Source of the DNA: Sphingomonas sp. HMP6
GTDB taxonomy: Bacteria; Pseudomonadota; Alphaproteobacteria; Sphingomonadales; Sphingomonadaceae
Reading direction: 5' to 3'
DNA: 64,000 nucleotides
Assembly: GCF_013374095.1 (NCBI RefSeq)
Contig: NZ_AP022672.1
Location: 2,293,501-2,357,500 of the forward strand
Shown: positions 52,301 through 60,553 of the stretch, one piece after another
How positions within the stretch are numbered: the stretch's first letter is position 1
Layout of the letters: every line of letters starts with the position of its first letter
Position numbers and translations under genes: made by a program
The notes under the pieces: model-generated
The model's database searches: none
What the model was told of the DNA's origin: nothing
What the model saw: the letters and a program-made list of their open reading frames with translations, nothing else

Positions 52301-53981
52301 GTCGCTCATCTCGAAGGGCGGCGGGGTGTTCCCGCGCACCGACAAGGTGATCAAGCTGTCGAAGCAGGTCCGCGCCGTACTGGGCATCGAAGAAAGCGAG
52401 CTCGACCCCGGCACCCTCATTTCGGCGATCCTGAAGGCCCCGGTCGATCTGCTGTGGTTCGGCGGGATCGGCACCTATGTGAAGGCGCGGTCGGAGAACA
52501 ATATCCAGGTGGGCGATCCGGCGAACGATCGCCTGCGCGTCGATGCCGAGGATCTGCGGGTGACGGCAATCGGCGAAGGTGCGAACCTTGGCGTCACGCA
52601 AGCCGCGCGCATCGCCTTCTCGGCGTATGGCGGGCGGATCAACACCGACTTCATCGACAATTCGGCGGGCGTCGACTGTTCGGATAATGAGGTCAACATC
52701 AAGATCGCGCTCAACCGCGAGATGATCGAAGGGCGGTTGGGCTACGAAAAGCGCAACACCTTCCTGGCCGGGATGACCGACGACGTCGCGCATCTCGTGC
52801 TCGAGGATAACCGGCTCCAGACGCTCGCTTTGTCGATCGCCGAGGCCGACGGCGCGCAAGCGGTGCCGAGCTATGTCCGGCTGATCGAAATCTTCGAGGC
52901 AAGCGGTTCGCTCGATCGCAAGGTCGAGGGGCTGGCCGGGAATGACGATCTGCTGCGCCGCGCCGCCGAGGGGCGGGGGCTGACGCGGCCGGAACTGGCG
53001 GTGCTGCTGGCGACAGCCAAGCTTGGGCTACAAGCGTCGATCGAGCGGTCGGGGCTGGGGCTTGATCCCGATCTTGCGCCCGATCTCCACGCCGCCTTCC
53101 CGAAGGCAATGCAGAAGAAGTTCGGCACCGCGATCGACCAGCACCGTCTGCGCGGCGAGATCGTCGCGACCAAGCTCGCCAACCGCATCGTCAACCGGAT
53201 GGGCGTGCTCTACCCGTTCGAACTGGCCGAGGAAGAAGGCGCGGCGATGAGCGACATCGCCGGCATGTTCGTCGTGGTCGAGCGGCTGTTCGACTTGCCG
53301 ACGTTGTGGCGCGAGATCGAGACCGCTGCGATGCCCGAGGCGGCACGGATCGCCTTGTTCGATGAAGTCGCGGTGGCGACGCGCTCGCAAATCGCCGATC
53401 TGTTGCGGGTGACACGCAGCGGCACGGGGCCGGGGGCGACGCTTGCGCGGCTGTCGAAGGGCATCGCGCAGCTCGACAAGCAGACCAAGGCGCTGTTGCT
53501 GGCGGAGGCGAGCGCGCAGAGCGCGCGGATCGCCGATACGCTGGAGACGGCGGGGGCGCCGAAGAAACTGGTGCAGAAGGTCGTGCGGTTGTTCGAACTC
53601 GACGGCGCGGTGGGCTTGGCCGATCTCGGCGAGCGGCTCGGGTTGGACGAGACCGTGCTGACGCGGGCGTTTACGCGGCTGGGTCAGGCGCTCGGGCTGG
53701 ATTGGGCGCAGGCGAATGCCGCGCGTATTTCGTCGAGTGATCCGTGGGAGCGGCTGTTGATCGCGGGGCTGGCGCGCGATTTCCAGCAATTGCGGCTGGA
53801 ATTCCTCGGGCGTGGAGCCGGGAACGATCCGCAGGCTTTGGTCGAGGCGTGGCTGACCGCGAACGCCGGGCGCGTTGCGCAATTCAAGGCGGTGGTCGAC
53901 CGGGCGCGGCTGGCGCCTGCGCCGAATGCGGCGATGCTGGCGCAGATTGCGGGGCAGGCGCGGGTTTTGTTGGGGCGGTAA
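49392..53981 (+). CDS. gdh2: NAD-dependent glutamate dehydrogenase, large (180 kDa class)
   Basis: A 1529-residue enzyme converting glutamate to 2-oxoglutarate and ammonia. Regions: N-terminal ACT-like (about 1-250), the central catalytic core with [38 protein letters not shown] (active-site Lys area), [20 protein letters not shown], and [20 protein letters not shown] (NAD Rossmann). [19 protein letters not shown] follows, and a long C-terminal helical extension. It is the usual length for alphaproteobacterial enzymes (1530-1620). Starts at ATG 49392; no clear Shine-Dalgarno. Downstream is a palindromic repeat and a convergent gene. Confidence 0.96.
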   Translation: [1529 protein letters not shown]

Positions 53982-53988
53982 GAGATAA

Positions 53989-54121
53989 AATCCTCCCCGG
54001 CACGGGGAGGGGGACCATGAGCATTTAGCGAATGGTGGAGGGGGCGCGCCACAGGTGGAGCGTTCGTGGCACGCCCCCTCCGTCAGCCTGCGGCTGCCAC
54101 CTCCCCGTGCCGGGGAGGATT
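53989..54121. repeat. Nested inverted repeat between gdh2 and the PepSY gene
   Basis: Outer arms 53989-54010 (AATCCTCCCCGGCACGGGGA plus GG) and 54100-54121 are perfect 22 bp reverse complements. Inner arms 54037-54052 and 54066-54081 (GGAGGGGGCGCGCCAC and GTGGCACGCCCCCTCC) match with one mismatch. The whole can form a cruciform or long RNA hairpin and sits between convergent genes, where it may end both transcripts. Confidence 0.88.
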
Positions 54122-54126
54122 GGGCG

Positions 54127-55218
54127 TTATCGCGCCGCCATCCGCGCCTTCAGTTGCGCTTTCCAGCCGCGCGCGCGCCACCACATGATGATGCCGGTTA
54201 CCGCGAGGATCGCGGGCAGGATGCCGCCGAGGAAGATCACGATCTGCCACAGCAGCCCCATGCGCGTGCCATCGTGGATGCGGCGCATCAGGCGGGCGGT
54301 GTCCTCGGGGCGGGCCGGTTCGACCTTGGCCGCGCCGGTCGCCTCGGCGACGGCGACGTTCGTCTGGGTGCCGTTGAAGGAGATTTTCCACTCGGGCTTG
54401 CGATCGGTCGGCCATTCGATCTTGCTGACCGCGCCGGGCACCTTGGCGGCTTCGGCAGCGACGACCACTGCATCGACCGACAGCTTGGGTGCGGCGAGCG
54501 GCACCGGGCGCGGCGCGCCGGGGCGCATCCCCATCGTGTTGGGTCCACCGCCGAAGAATTTCGGGAAGGAAATCCACGCGCCCGTCAGCGACAGGACGAA
54601 CAGCGGCAGCGCGATCCAGAAACCGAACAGATGGTGCAGATTGGTGTCGGTGTTGCGGTGACGCTTCCAGCGAAGCCCGCGCGCCCAGCGCCCGACCGTC
54701 GGCCACCACAGCCACAGGCCCGATATGGTCGACAGCAGCATCGCGACGCCGATCCAGCCGACGATCTGCCGTCCGACGCCGGGGATCAGCAGCGATCCGT
54801 GGATCATGTGCATCGTGCGGATCAGGCCGGTGCCGCCTGCGCCGTAATCGAGCACGCGCGCGGTGGGCGGGTCGAGCCAGACGGTGGTGCGCGCAGGCGG
54901 GCCTTGCAGCCGCTGGCCCGTCGTCGTCGGCTTGGCCGCGGTCACGACCACTGGCCCGCCATCCTCGTCGGGCAGAGCCAGCGACACGATCCGCTCCTCT
55001 GGCGCGAGGATGTCGCGCGCGGCGGTGATGTAGCGGGCGGGCGCGAGTTCGCCCGCACCGGTCGTCGCATAGCGAACGGGGTTGAGCATATGATCGAGCG
55101 CATCATCCCATACCAAGGCCGCGCCGGTTACCGACAGCGGGATGATGAGGATGGCGAGGATCAGGCCGATCCATTTGTGAAGTTGAAACCACGCTTTGCG
55201 TACAGCGATTTTCGTCAT
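54127..55218 (-). CDS. PepSY-associated membrane protein (PiuB-like)
   Basis: A 363-residue inner-membrane protein. MTKIAVRKAWFQLHKWIGLI opens with the typical 'HKW.GL' helix; further helices are around GRQIVGWIGVAMLLSTISGL, LFGFWIALPLFVLSLTGAWI and the C-terminal GLLWQIVIFLGGILPAILAV. His residues in HKWIG, MHMIHGS and LHHLFGF suggest haem or iron-siderophore reduction. PiuB-type proteins accompany siderophore receptors and are thought to reduce ferric complexes. It is last in the run with the receptor, Sel1 and PiuC-like genes. Confidence 0.88.
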   Translation of the reverse strand: MTKIAVRKAWFQLHKWIGLILAILIIPLSVTGAALVWDDALDHMLNPVRYATTGAGELAPARYITAARDILAPEERIVSLALPDEDGGPVVVTAAKPTTTGQRLQGPPARTTVWLDPPTARVLDYGAGGTGLIRTMHMIHGSLLIPGVGRQIVGWIGVAMLLSTISGLWLWWPTVGRWARGLRWKRHRNTDTNLHHLFGFWIALPLFVLSLTGAWISFPKFFGGGPNTMGMRPGAPRPVPLAAPKLSVDAVVVAAEAAKVPGAVSKIEWPTDRKPEWKISFNGTQTNVAVAEATGAAKVEPARPEDTARLMRRIHDGTRMGLLWQIVIFLGGILPAILAVTGIIMWWRARGWKAQLKARMAAR

Positions 55219-55244
55219 TGAAACGGAATTCCAGGGGAGGGGGG

Positions 55245-55928
55245 TTAGAGCTCTGCCCAGCGGCGGAGCAGATTGTGATAGACGCCGGTCAGCCGGACGA
55301 TCTCAGGGTCGTCCTGGCCAAGCCGCGCGCCGGTCGACTGGATCGCGGTGTCGAGCGCGAACAGATCGGCGCGCGCGTCGGTATCGCGCACCATCGATTG
55401 AATCCAGAAAAAGGATGCGACCCGCGTTCCCCGCGTTACGGGGGCGACGCGGTGGAGGCTGGAGGCGGGGTAGAGCACCATCTGCCCGGCGGGGAGCTTG
55501 ACCGCTTGCTCGCCGAACTGCGTGTGGATGATGAGTTCGCCGCCGTCATAGCTCTCGGGGTCGCTCAGGAAGAGCGTCGCGGACAGATCGCTGCGGATGC
55601 GGAAATCGCTGCCGCGCCGGATGCGGATGGCGTTGTCGACATGCGGTGCGAAGGCGTCGCCCACGCCATAGCGGTTGAACAACGGCGGGAAGACTTTGAG
55701 CGGCAGCGCGGCGGCCACGAACAAGGACGAGGCGGCGAGGGCATCGAGCACGAGTCCGCCCCCGGCGCGGGCTGCGTCCGACTCCTCGGGCAATTGCCGG
55801 TTGCGCTTGGCGAGCGCGGATTGCGCGCCCGACGTGGCATTGCCGTCGATCCAGTCGGCCGCCTCGATCGTGTCGCGCAAGGTGGTGAGCTGCACAGGCG
55901 ACAGCAGATCGGGGATGACGGTCAGCAT
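55245..55928 (-). CDS. piuC: PKHD-type Fe(II)/2-oxoglutarate hydroxylase, PiuC-like
   Basis: A 227-residue oxygenase, the usual PiuC length. Iron ligands HVDNAIR (HxD) and [20 protein letters not shown] with the distal His and 2-oxoglutarate Arg; start [20 protein letters not shown] with [20 protein letters not shown] is typical. Homologues next to catecholate receptors are iron regulated. The ATG overlaps the stop of the Sel1-repeat gene by 7 bp. The much longer frame through 56378 is out of frame with that gene and ignored. PepSY gene follows after 26 bp. Confidence 0.92.
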   Translation of the reverse strand: MLTVIPDLLSPVQLTTLRDTIEAADWIDGNATSGAQSALAKRNRQLPEESDAARAGGGLVLDALAASSLFVAAALPLKVFPPLFNRYGVGDAFAPHVDNAIRIRRGSDFRIRSDLSATLFLSDPESYDGGELIIHTQFGEQAVKLPAGQMVLYPASSLHRVAPVTRGTRVASFFWIQSMVRDTDARADLFALDTAIQSTGARLGQDDPEIVRLTGVYHNLLRRWAEL

Positions 55929-56668
55929 GGGGCACCACTGCGGATCGCCTGTACGCCGCGCGCGCGGAAGGCGGCGATGTCGGATGCCGCGAGCCAGGCG
56001 GCGGCTTTCTCTATGAACGCCGGGGTCGCGCCGGCACCGGCGCGCTTGAGCCAGGTGATCGCGTCCTCGTGTCGGCCCGCCGCGCCGAGCATCCGCGCGT
56101 GGTTGAACGCGCCGCGGAAATCGCCGCCTTGCGCGGCGCGGGCGTAGTAGCGCGCGGCCGCCGCCAGATCGCGTTTCACGACCCAGCCATCCTCGTGGAA
56201 GCTGCCGACGAAATTGGTCGCCTTGGCGCTGGCGAGCGGGGTGCTGCTTGCGGCGGCCTTGCGGAACCAGTCGAGCGCTGCGGCGCGGTCGAGCGGTACG
56301 CCGTCGCCGAGCGCGAGCAGCGTTGCGTAATTGTACATGCCCCAATCGAGGCCGCGTTCCGCCGCGATGCGGTAGCATTCGGCCGCGCGCGCCTTGTCGG
56401 GCGCGGTGCCCCAGCCGAGATCGTAGCAGCGCCCGACCATGTTGATCGCCATCAGGTGATGCTGCGCCGCCGCCTTGACGAACCAGCCGAGCGCCGCCTG
56501 CTGGTCGACGCCGACTCCCGCGCCGTCGAGCAGCATCTGGCCGTACACCGCTTGCGCCTCGGCCTCGCCCGCTGCGGCGCAGGCGTGGACGAACCCCGCG
56601 CGCTCCTCGGGTGTCCCGGAGAGGCGCGCGGCGATGTCCTCCGGCGAGAGCGTTGCCGGATCGAGCAT
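55922..56668 (-). CDS. Sel1-repeat (TPR-like) protein
   Basis: A 248-residue protein with four to five Sel1 units: [59 protein letters not shown], and [19 protein letters not shown]. Each unit has the alternating 'A...LG..Y..G' helix pairs. These proteins scaffold protein-protein contacts. It starts 1 bp from the receptor stop (sharing position 56668) and overlaps piuC, so it is part of the iron operon. Its role there is unknown but such a gene often sits with PiuC homologues. Confidence 0.85.
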   Translation of the reverse strand: MLDPATLSPEDIAARLSGTPEERAGFVHACAAAGEAEAQAVYGQMLLDGAGVGVDQQAALGWFVKAAAQHHLMAINMVGRCYDLGWGTAPDKARAAECYRIAAERGLDWGMYNYATLLALGDGVPLDRAAALDWFRKAAASSTPLASAKATNFVGSFHEDGWVVKRDLAAAARYYARAAQGGDFRGAFNHARMLGAAGRHEDAITWLKRAGAGATPAFIEKAAAWLAASDIAAFRARGVQAIRSGAPC

Positions 56669-59139
56669 CAGAATTTGGCGATCAAGGTGCCGAACACCGT
56701 GCGGCCCGGGGCGATCATTGCATAATGGCTGCTATAGGCGCTGGTGAAATAGGTCTTGTTGGTCAAATTCTGCGCGTTGACCGACACGTCGAAATGGTCG
56801 TTCAGCTTGACGCGCGCCTGCGCATCGAAGCGCCAGTAGCTCGGGATGCCGCGCGTCAGGACCTTGGTCGCCGGGTTGACCGTCACGACGCCCGCGCTGG
56901 TCTGCGTCGCGCTGCGATTGTCGGCATAGCCGCCATTCTGCTCGCTCATATAATAGGCGCCGCCACCGATCGAGAAGCGCTTGGTAACTTCATAGTTGGT
57001 CGACAGCGTGAAACTGTGGCGCGCGGTTTGCGGCACGGCCTTGCCGGTGTTGACCGAGGGGACGAGCACGGTCTTCGCCGCCGCCGCGCCGTTCGCCGCT
57101 GCGGTCAGCGCGGTGAAGCCGCCATCGACGATCTTGGCGTCGAGGAAGGTATAGCCGCCGAACACCGACCAGCCGGGCAGGATCATGCCATTGGCGTTGA
57201 GCTCGACGCCGCGAATCCGGGTCGATCCGAGGAAGGCGATGTTGTTGTTATCGTCGGTGACGCGGGCGTTGCTGATGTCGGTCTGGAACACTGCCAGCCC
57301 AAGCGCGAGCTTCTCGTTGAAGAGATTGCCCTTGGCGCCGACCTCATAGGTCTTGGTCTTCTGCACGCGCAGCGAGTCGAGCAGGTTGGCGGTCACGGCC
57401 GTGGTGGGCAGCGCGTTGTTTTCGAACCCTTCGCCAAGCAGACTGTTGGGCGGCGTCGCGGCGGTCGCGTAGCTGGCGTAGAGGCTGGTTTCCTTGGTCG
57501 GCTTGAACACCAGACCGGCCTGCCAGTTGAACAGCTCGTCGGTGCGCGACAGGCGGAACGACGTCGTCGCACTGACCGGCTGCCCTGGCGTGATGCGCGA
57601 GGTGAAGCGGTCGTAGCGCGCGCCGACGTTGAGGATCAGCGACGGCAGCAGCGTGATCGAATCGAAGCCGTAGATCGCTTGCGTCTCGGCATCGTTCTGC
57701 GTCTCGGCGAGCGGCAGCGAGCGGACGATCGCGGCGGGCGTGGTCGACGTGTCGCTGGCGTAATTGACCCACGGGTCGTTGGGGTTCGGGTTGAAGATGC
57801 TCGTGCAATAATAGCGTGCGACCGTCGCGGTGTTGCAGCGCGGCGAGATGGTCGATCCGTTCGACAGGAGTTCGGTCCCGGCGGCGTTCTGGAACCCGCG
57901 CGTGACGAAAGTGCCGCGCCGTGTCTTCTGCCACGACACTTCCGCGCCGACCGCGAAAGCATGCTTGATTTGGCCGGTGTTGAAGCTGCCCGACAGATCG
58001 AGCTGGTCGATGATGCTTTCGGCATAGCTGTAGCGCGTGTTGGCGCGCCGCCACACTTGCCCCGTGGCATAGGCATTGCCGGTCGAATCGTCTGGCTGGG
58101 TGAAGATGTACGCCTGATCGTCACGAGAATAGCGCGCGGTGTTGCGCAGCGTGATGCCGCCGAAATCATGCTCCACCCGGATCGTCGCCTGGTTGGTCGT
58201 CGTGTCGCGGAAATCGCGGTTGGTCAGGCCGTAAAAGGTCGATCGCGCGACGAAGCCGGTCTGACCATTGGCAGTGGTGATCTGGCCGATCGCCGGGTTG
58301 CTGCGGATGTTGCCGGTGCCGGGCGCGTTGCCGATCGTGTAGAGATACGGAATGCCGCTGTCGGGCAGTTCATGGCTTTCGAGATAGTAATAGCCGATCG
58401 TCAGCCGGGTCGACGTGCCGAGCCCGAGCGTCAGGCTGGGGGCCACGCCCCAGCGCCGCTGATAGATCGCGTCGCGCCCGGCGACGTCCTGATCGTGCCA
58501 TAGGCCCGCGATACGGAAGGCTGCAGTGTCGCTCAGCTTCACGTTCAGGTCCGCCGACACGCGCTTGTAATCGGCATTGCCATAACTGGCGGCGACCGAA
58601 CCGAAGGTCTTGGCTTGCGGCACCTTGGCGAGGATGTTGATCGATCCGCCGGCATTGCCGCGCCCGCCCAGCGTCGAATCCGATCCGCGCACGATCTGCA
58701 CCGAATCGATCGCGAAGACTTCGCGATTCTGTGCGCCAAGGTCGCGCACGCCATCGACGAAGATGCTGCCCTGACTGTCGAAGCCGCGGATGAAGGGCCG
58801 GTCGCCGATCGGATTGCCGCCCTCGGCCGCACCGAAGGTGATGCCGGGCACGGTGCGCAAGGCATCGGCGAGCGTGGTCGATCCGGTCTGCTCGATCACC
58901 GATTTGTCGATCACGACGATCGACTTGGGCGTGTCGATCAGCGGCGCGACGAGCTTCGGGTCACGTTGGCGGATCTCGCGTTCGCCATTGACGATGATGT
59001 CGCGTTTGTCCTCCGAGTCCACGTCATTGCTGGCCACCGGGCGCGCCTCGCTCGCGAAGGCGGGTGCTGTCGCGAAGGCGCCGACGCACGACAAAGCGAG
59101 ATAGGCGGGCTTGCGGAGAAGGGTGCTGGACGTGGTCAA
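56668..59139 (-). CDS. TonB-dependent siderophore receptor (catecholate-type)
   Basis: An 823-residue outer-membrane receptor. Signal peptide [20 protein letters not shown]; plug with [59 protein letters not shown] and [20 protein letters not shown], the pattern of Fiu/FpvA-like siderophore receptors. The barrel ends FGTLIAKF. Two Fur-box-like sites lie 30-75 bp upstream. It is followed by Sel1, PiuC-like and PepSY genes on the same strand, so a ferric siderophore uptake and reduction operon is the natural reading. Confidence 0.94.
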   Translation of the reverse strand: MTTSSTLLRKPAYLALSCVGAFATAPAFASEARPVASNDVDSEDKRDIIVNGEREIRQRDPKLVAPLIDTPKSIVVIDKSVIEQTGSTTLADALRTVPGITFGAAEGGNPIGDRPFIRGFDSQGSIFVDGVRDLGAQNREVFAIDSVQIVRGSDSTLGGRGNAGGSINILAKVPQAKTFGSVAASYGNADYKRVSADLNVKLSDTAAFRIAGLWHDQDVAGRDAIYQRRWGVAPSLTLGLGTSTRLTIGYYYLESHELPDSGIPYLYTIGNAPGTGNIRSNPAIGQITTANGQTGFVARSTFYGLTNRDFRDTTTNQATIRVEHDFGGITLRNTARYSRDDQAYIFTQPDDSTGNAYATGQVWRRANTRYSYAESIIDQLDLSGSFNTGQIKHAFAVGAEVSWQKTRRGTFVTRGFQNAAGTELLSNGSTISPRCNTATVARYYCTSIFNPNPNDPWVNYASDTSTTPAAIVRSLPLAETQNDAETQAIYGFDSITLLPSLILNVGARYDRFTSRITPGQPVSATTSFRLSRTDELFNWQAGLVFKPTKETSLYASYATAATPPNSLLGEGFENNALPTTAVTANLLDSLRVQKTKTYEVGAKGNLFNEKLALGLAVFQTDISNARVTDDNNNIAFLGSTRIRGVELNANGMILPGWSVFGGYTFLDAKIVDGGFTALTAAANGAAAAKTVLVPSVNTGKAVPQTARHSFTLSTNYEVTKRFSIGGGAYYMSEQNGGYADNRSATQTSAGVVTVNPATKVLTRGIPSYWRFDAQARVKLNDHFDVSVNAQNLTNKTYFTSAYSSHYAMIAPGRTVFGTLIAKF

Positions 59140-59168
59140 GGGTCGCTCCTGTTTGGTCAGAAACGGCT

Positions 59169-59214
59169 ATTGAGAATTATTCGCAGAGTCAACGCTATTG
59201 CGAGTTAGTCGCAA
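59169..59214 (-). promoter_or_regulatory. Two tandem Fur-box-like sites
   Basis: Site 1 at 59169-59185 reads ATTGAGAATTATTCGCA; on the minus strand this is TGCGAATAATTCTCAAT, a strong match to Fur boxes of the TGCGAATAATTCTC type. Site 2 at 59198-59214, TTGCGAGTTAGTCGCAA, is a 6-5-6 palindrome of the same shape. Both lie just upstream of the siderophore receptor start (59139). They should repress the operon when iron is abundant. Confidence 0.7.
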
Positions 59215-59326
59215 CATTTTCGGCGCTACCGAGTGTCGCCATAGGTCCCACCACGCATATCGAGTTGACGAGCCCATAGCAGGTGTGGCGAGATCGCGTA
59301 CGGGGCAAAGCAATAGAGGGGAATCT

Positions 59327-60211
59327 GTGGTCTATTTTTCGCAACGCTTGCGGGCGGCCGCGTTGGCGCTTGCCGCTCTGCCGGTGACCAACGCGACTGC
59401 GCAAGAATTGGTATCACTTCCCGAAACGGTCCTGCCTGACGGTAAAAGGCCGATCGACCAGGCGTTTAGCGGTATGCCAGGCGAATTGTTGATGTCGGGA
59501 CGTATCGTTCGCACGGAGGCCGCGATCGCCGATGGAACGGCGAAGGTCAGCGTCGATCGCTTCAGCGACGCGATCGTGCCCGGCGACGATCTCACCTCCG
59601 TATTGGTGCCGCCGACGATTGCCAAGAATATCGGCACGGATCGCGTGTTCTGCGGTCGTGACCAACGCACGCGCAGTGCTTTTACCAGCATGATGATCGG
59701 CGGCTTGGGGTCCAAGTTCAGGGAGATCGTCCGTTTCTGCTTCCTCGATGTCGATCGGGACGCGAAGTTCGACCATTACATGCTGGCCGGTGCGAAGGAC
59801 AAACTGCTGCAAGTGCCGCGCGACCTCGAACCAATGGCCTATCATATGGACAGGCTCACCCAGCTGCATCCGGACGACGAGGTCCGCCTGCGCTACCGAA
59901 AATACGTTCCAAGCAAGAACAAGGTGGAGCTAGAGGTCGAGGTCGTGCGCGAGGGGAAGAAGACCGCCTTCGACTATATCCTGTGGTCGAAACCCACGGT
60001 CGATCCACTGCAGAAGCTTTACAGCCGCATGTACACCGAACCGGCAAAAATCCCGTATCCGGTCCTGTTCGACGACATCATCGGCGCAGAGATCAAGGTT
60101 CTGGACGTCAAGCCGACGGGGGAGGCGACGTTCACGCTCACGCGCGATTTCGTGCCAACGTTCATGCGCCCCGAAACCGTCCAGGTGCGCTACATTTTCA
60201 TATATTATTGA
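59327..60211 (+). CDS. Secreted protein of unknown function
   Basis: A 294-residue protein starting at GTG 59327 (GAGGGG 6 bp upstream), VVYFSQRLRAAALALAALPV is a signal peptide and cleavage is likely after ATA. The mature part has CGRDQRTRSAFTSMMIGGLG, RFCFLDVDRDAKFDHYMLAG (acidic, DVDRDAKFD) and ends RPETVQVRYIFIYY. It is divergent from the siderophore receptor and could share the Fur region. Family not recognised. The last 7 bp overlap the convergent RHH gene. Confidence 0.72.
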   Translation: MVYFSQRLRAAALALAALPVTNATAQELVSLPETVLPDGKRPIDQAFSGMPGELLMSGRIVRTEAAIADGTAKVSVDRFSDAIVPGDDLTSVLVPPTIAKNIGTDRVFCGRDQRTRSAFTSMMIGGLGSKFREIVRFCFLDVDRDAKFDHYMLAGAKDKLLQVPRDLEPMAYHMDRLTQLHPDDEVRLRYRKYVPSKNKVELEVEVVREGKKTAFDYILWSKPTVDPLQKLYSRMYTEPAKIPYPVLFDDIIGAEIKVLDVKPTGEATFTLTRDFVPTFMRPETVQVRYIFIYY

Positions 60212-60462
60212 GGTGCTTCGGTGCGCTGCGCAAGAATCCAGCTGCGCAGCGCACTGGCCAAATTGGGCGGATCAGCGGCCTGAATACGCAGCGCGTCGAT
60301 CTCTGCGATCAGCGCATTAAGCGGCAGACTGCGCGCGTGCGCCGCATCCTCCAGCGCGTGCCAGAAGATCGGCTCGAGGCTGATCGACGTCGGATGCCCG
60401 GCGATCGTGACCGATCGTTTCACCGGGCCGTGGAAGCCGGTTGGGGGTGGGGAGATCGGCAT
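60205..60462 (-). CDS. Ribbon-helix-helix domain protein
   Basis: An 85-residue protein: VKRSVTIAGHPTSISLEPIF is the beta-strand and start of helix 1, then WHALEDAAHARSLPLNALIA and EIDALRIQAADPPNLASALR. This matches RHH_4-type proteins common in alphaproteobacteria, thought to be DNA-binding. It starts at ATG 60462 without strong Shine-Dalgarno. Targets unknown; it lies 39 bp after the terminator of the big receptor gene. Confidence 0.82.
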   Translation of the reverse strand: MPISPPPTGFHGPVKRSVTIAGHPTSISLEPIFWHALEDAAHARSLPLNALIAEIDALRIQAADPPNLASALRSWILAQRTEAPQ

Positions 60463-60500
60463 GGTGCGATCTTATAGGCACGACGCCACCGACCACGCAC

Positions 60501-60529
60501 AAAAAAGGGGCGCCCCGCAGGACGCCCCC
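60501..60529 (-). terminator. Rho-independent terminator of the TonB receptor gene
   Basis: On the minus strand GGGGCG-TCCTGCGGGG-CGCCCC is followed by TTTTTT at 60501-60506. It stands 25 bp after the receptor stop (60554). Confidence 0.85.
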
Positions 60530-60553
60530 AAAGTGTTTGCGTAAAACGTCCGA

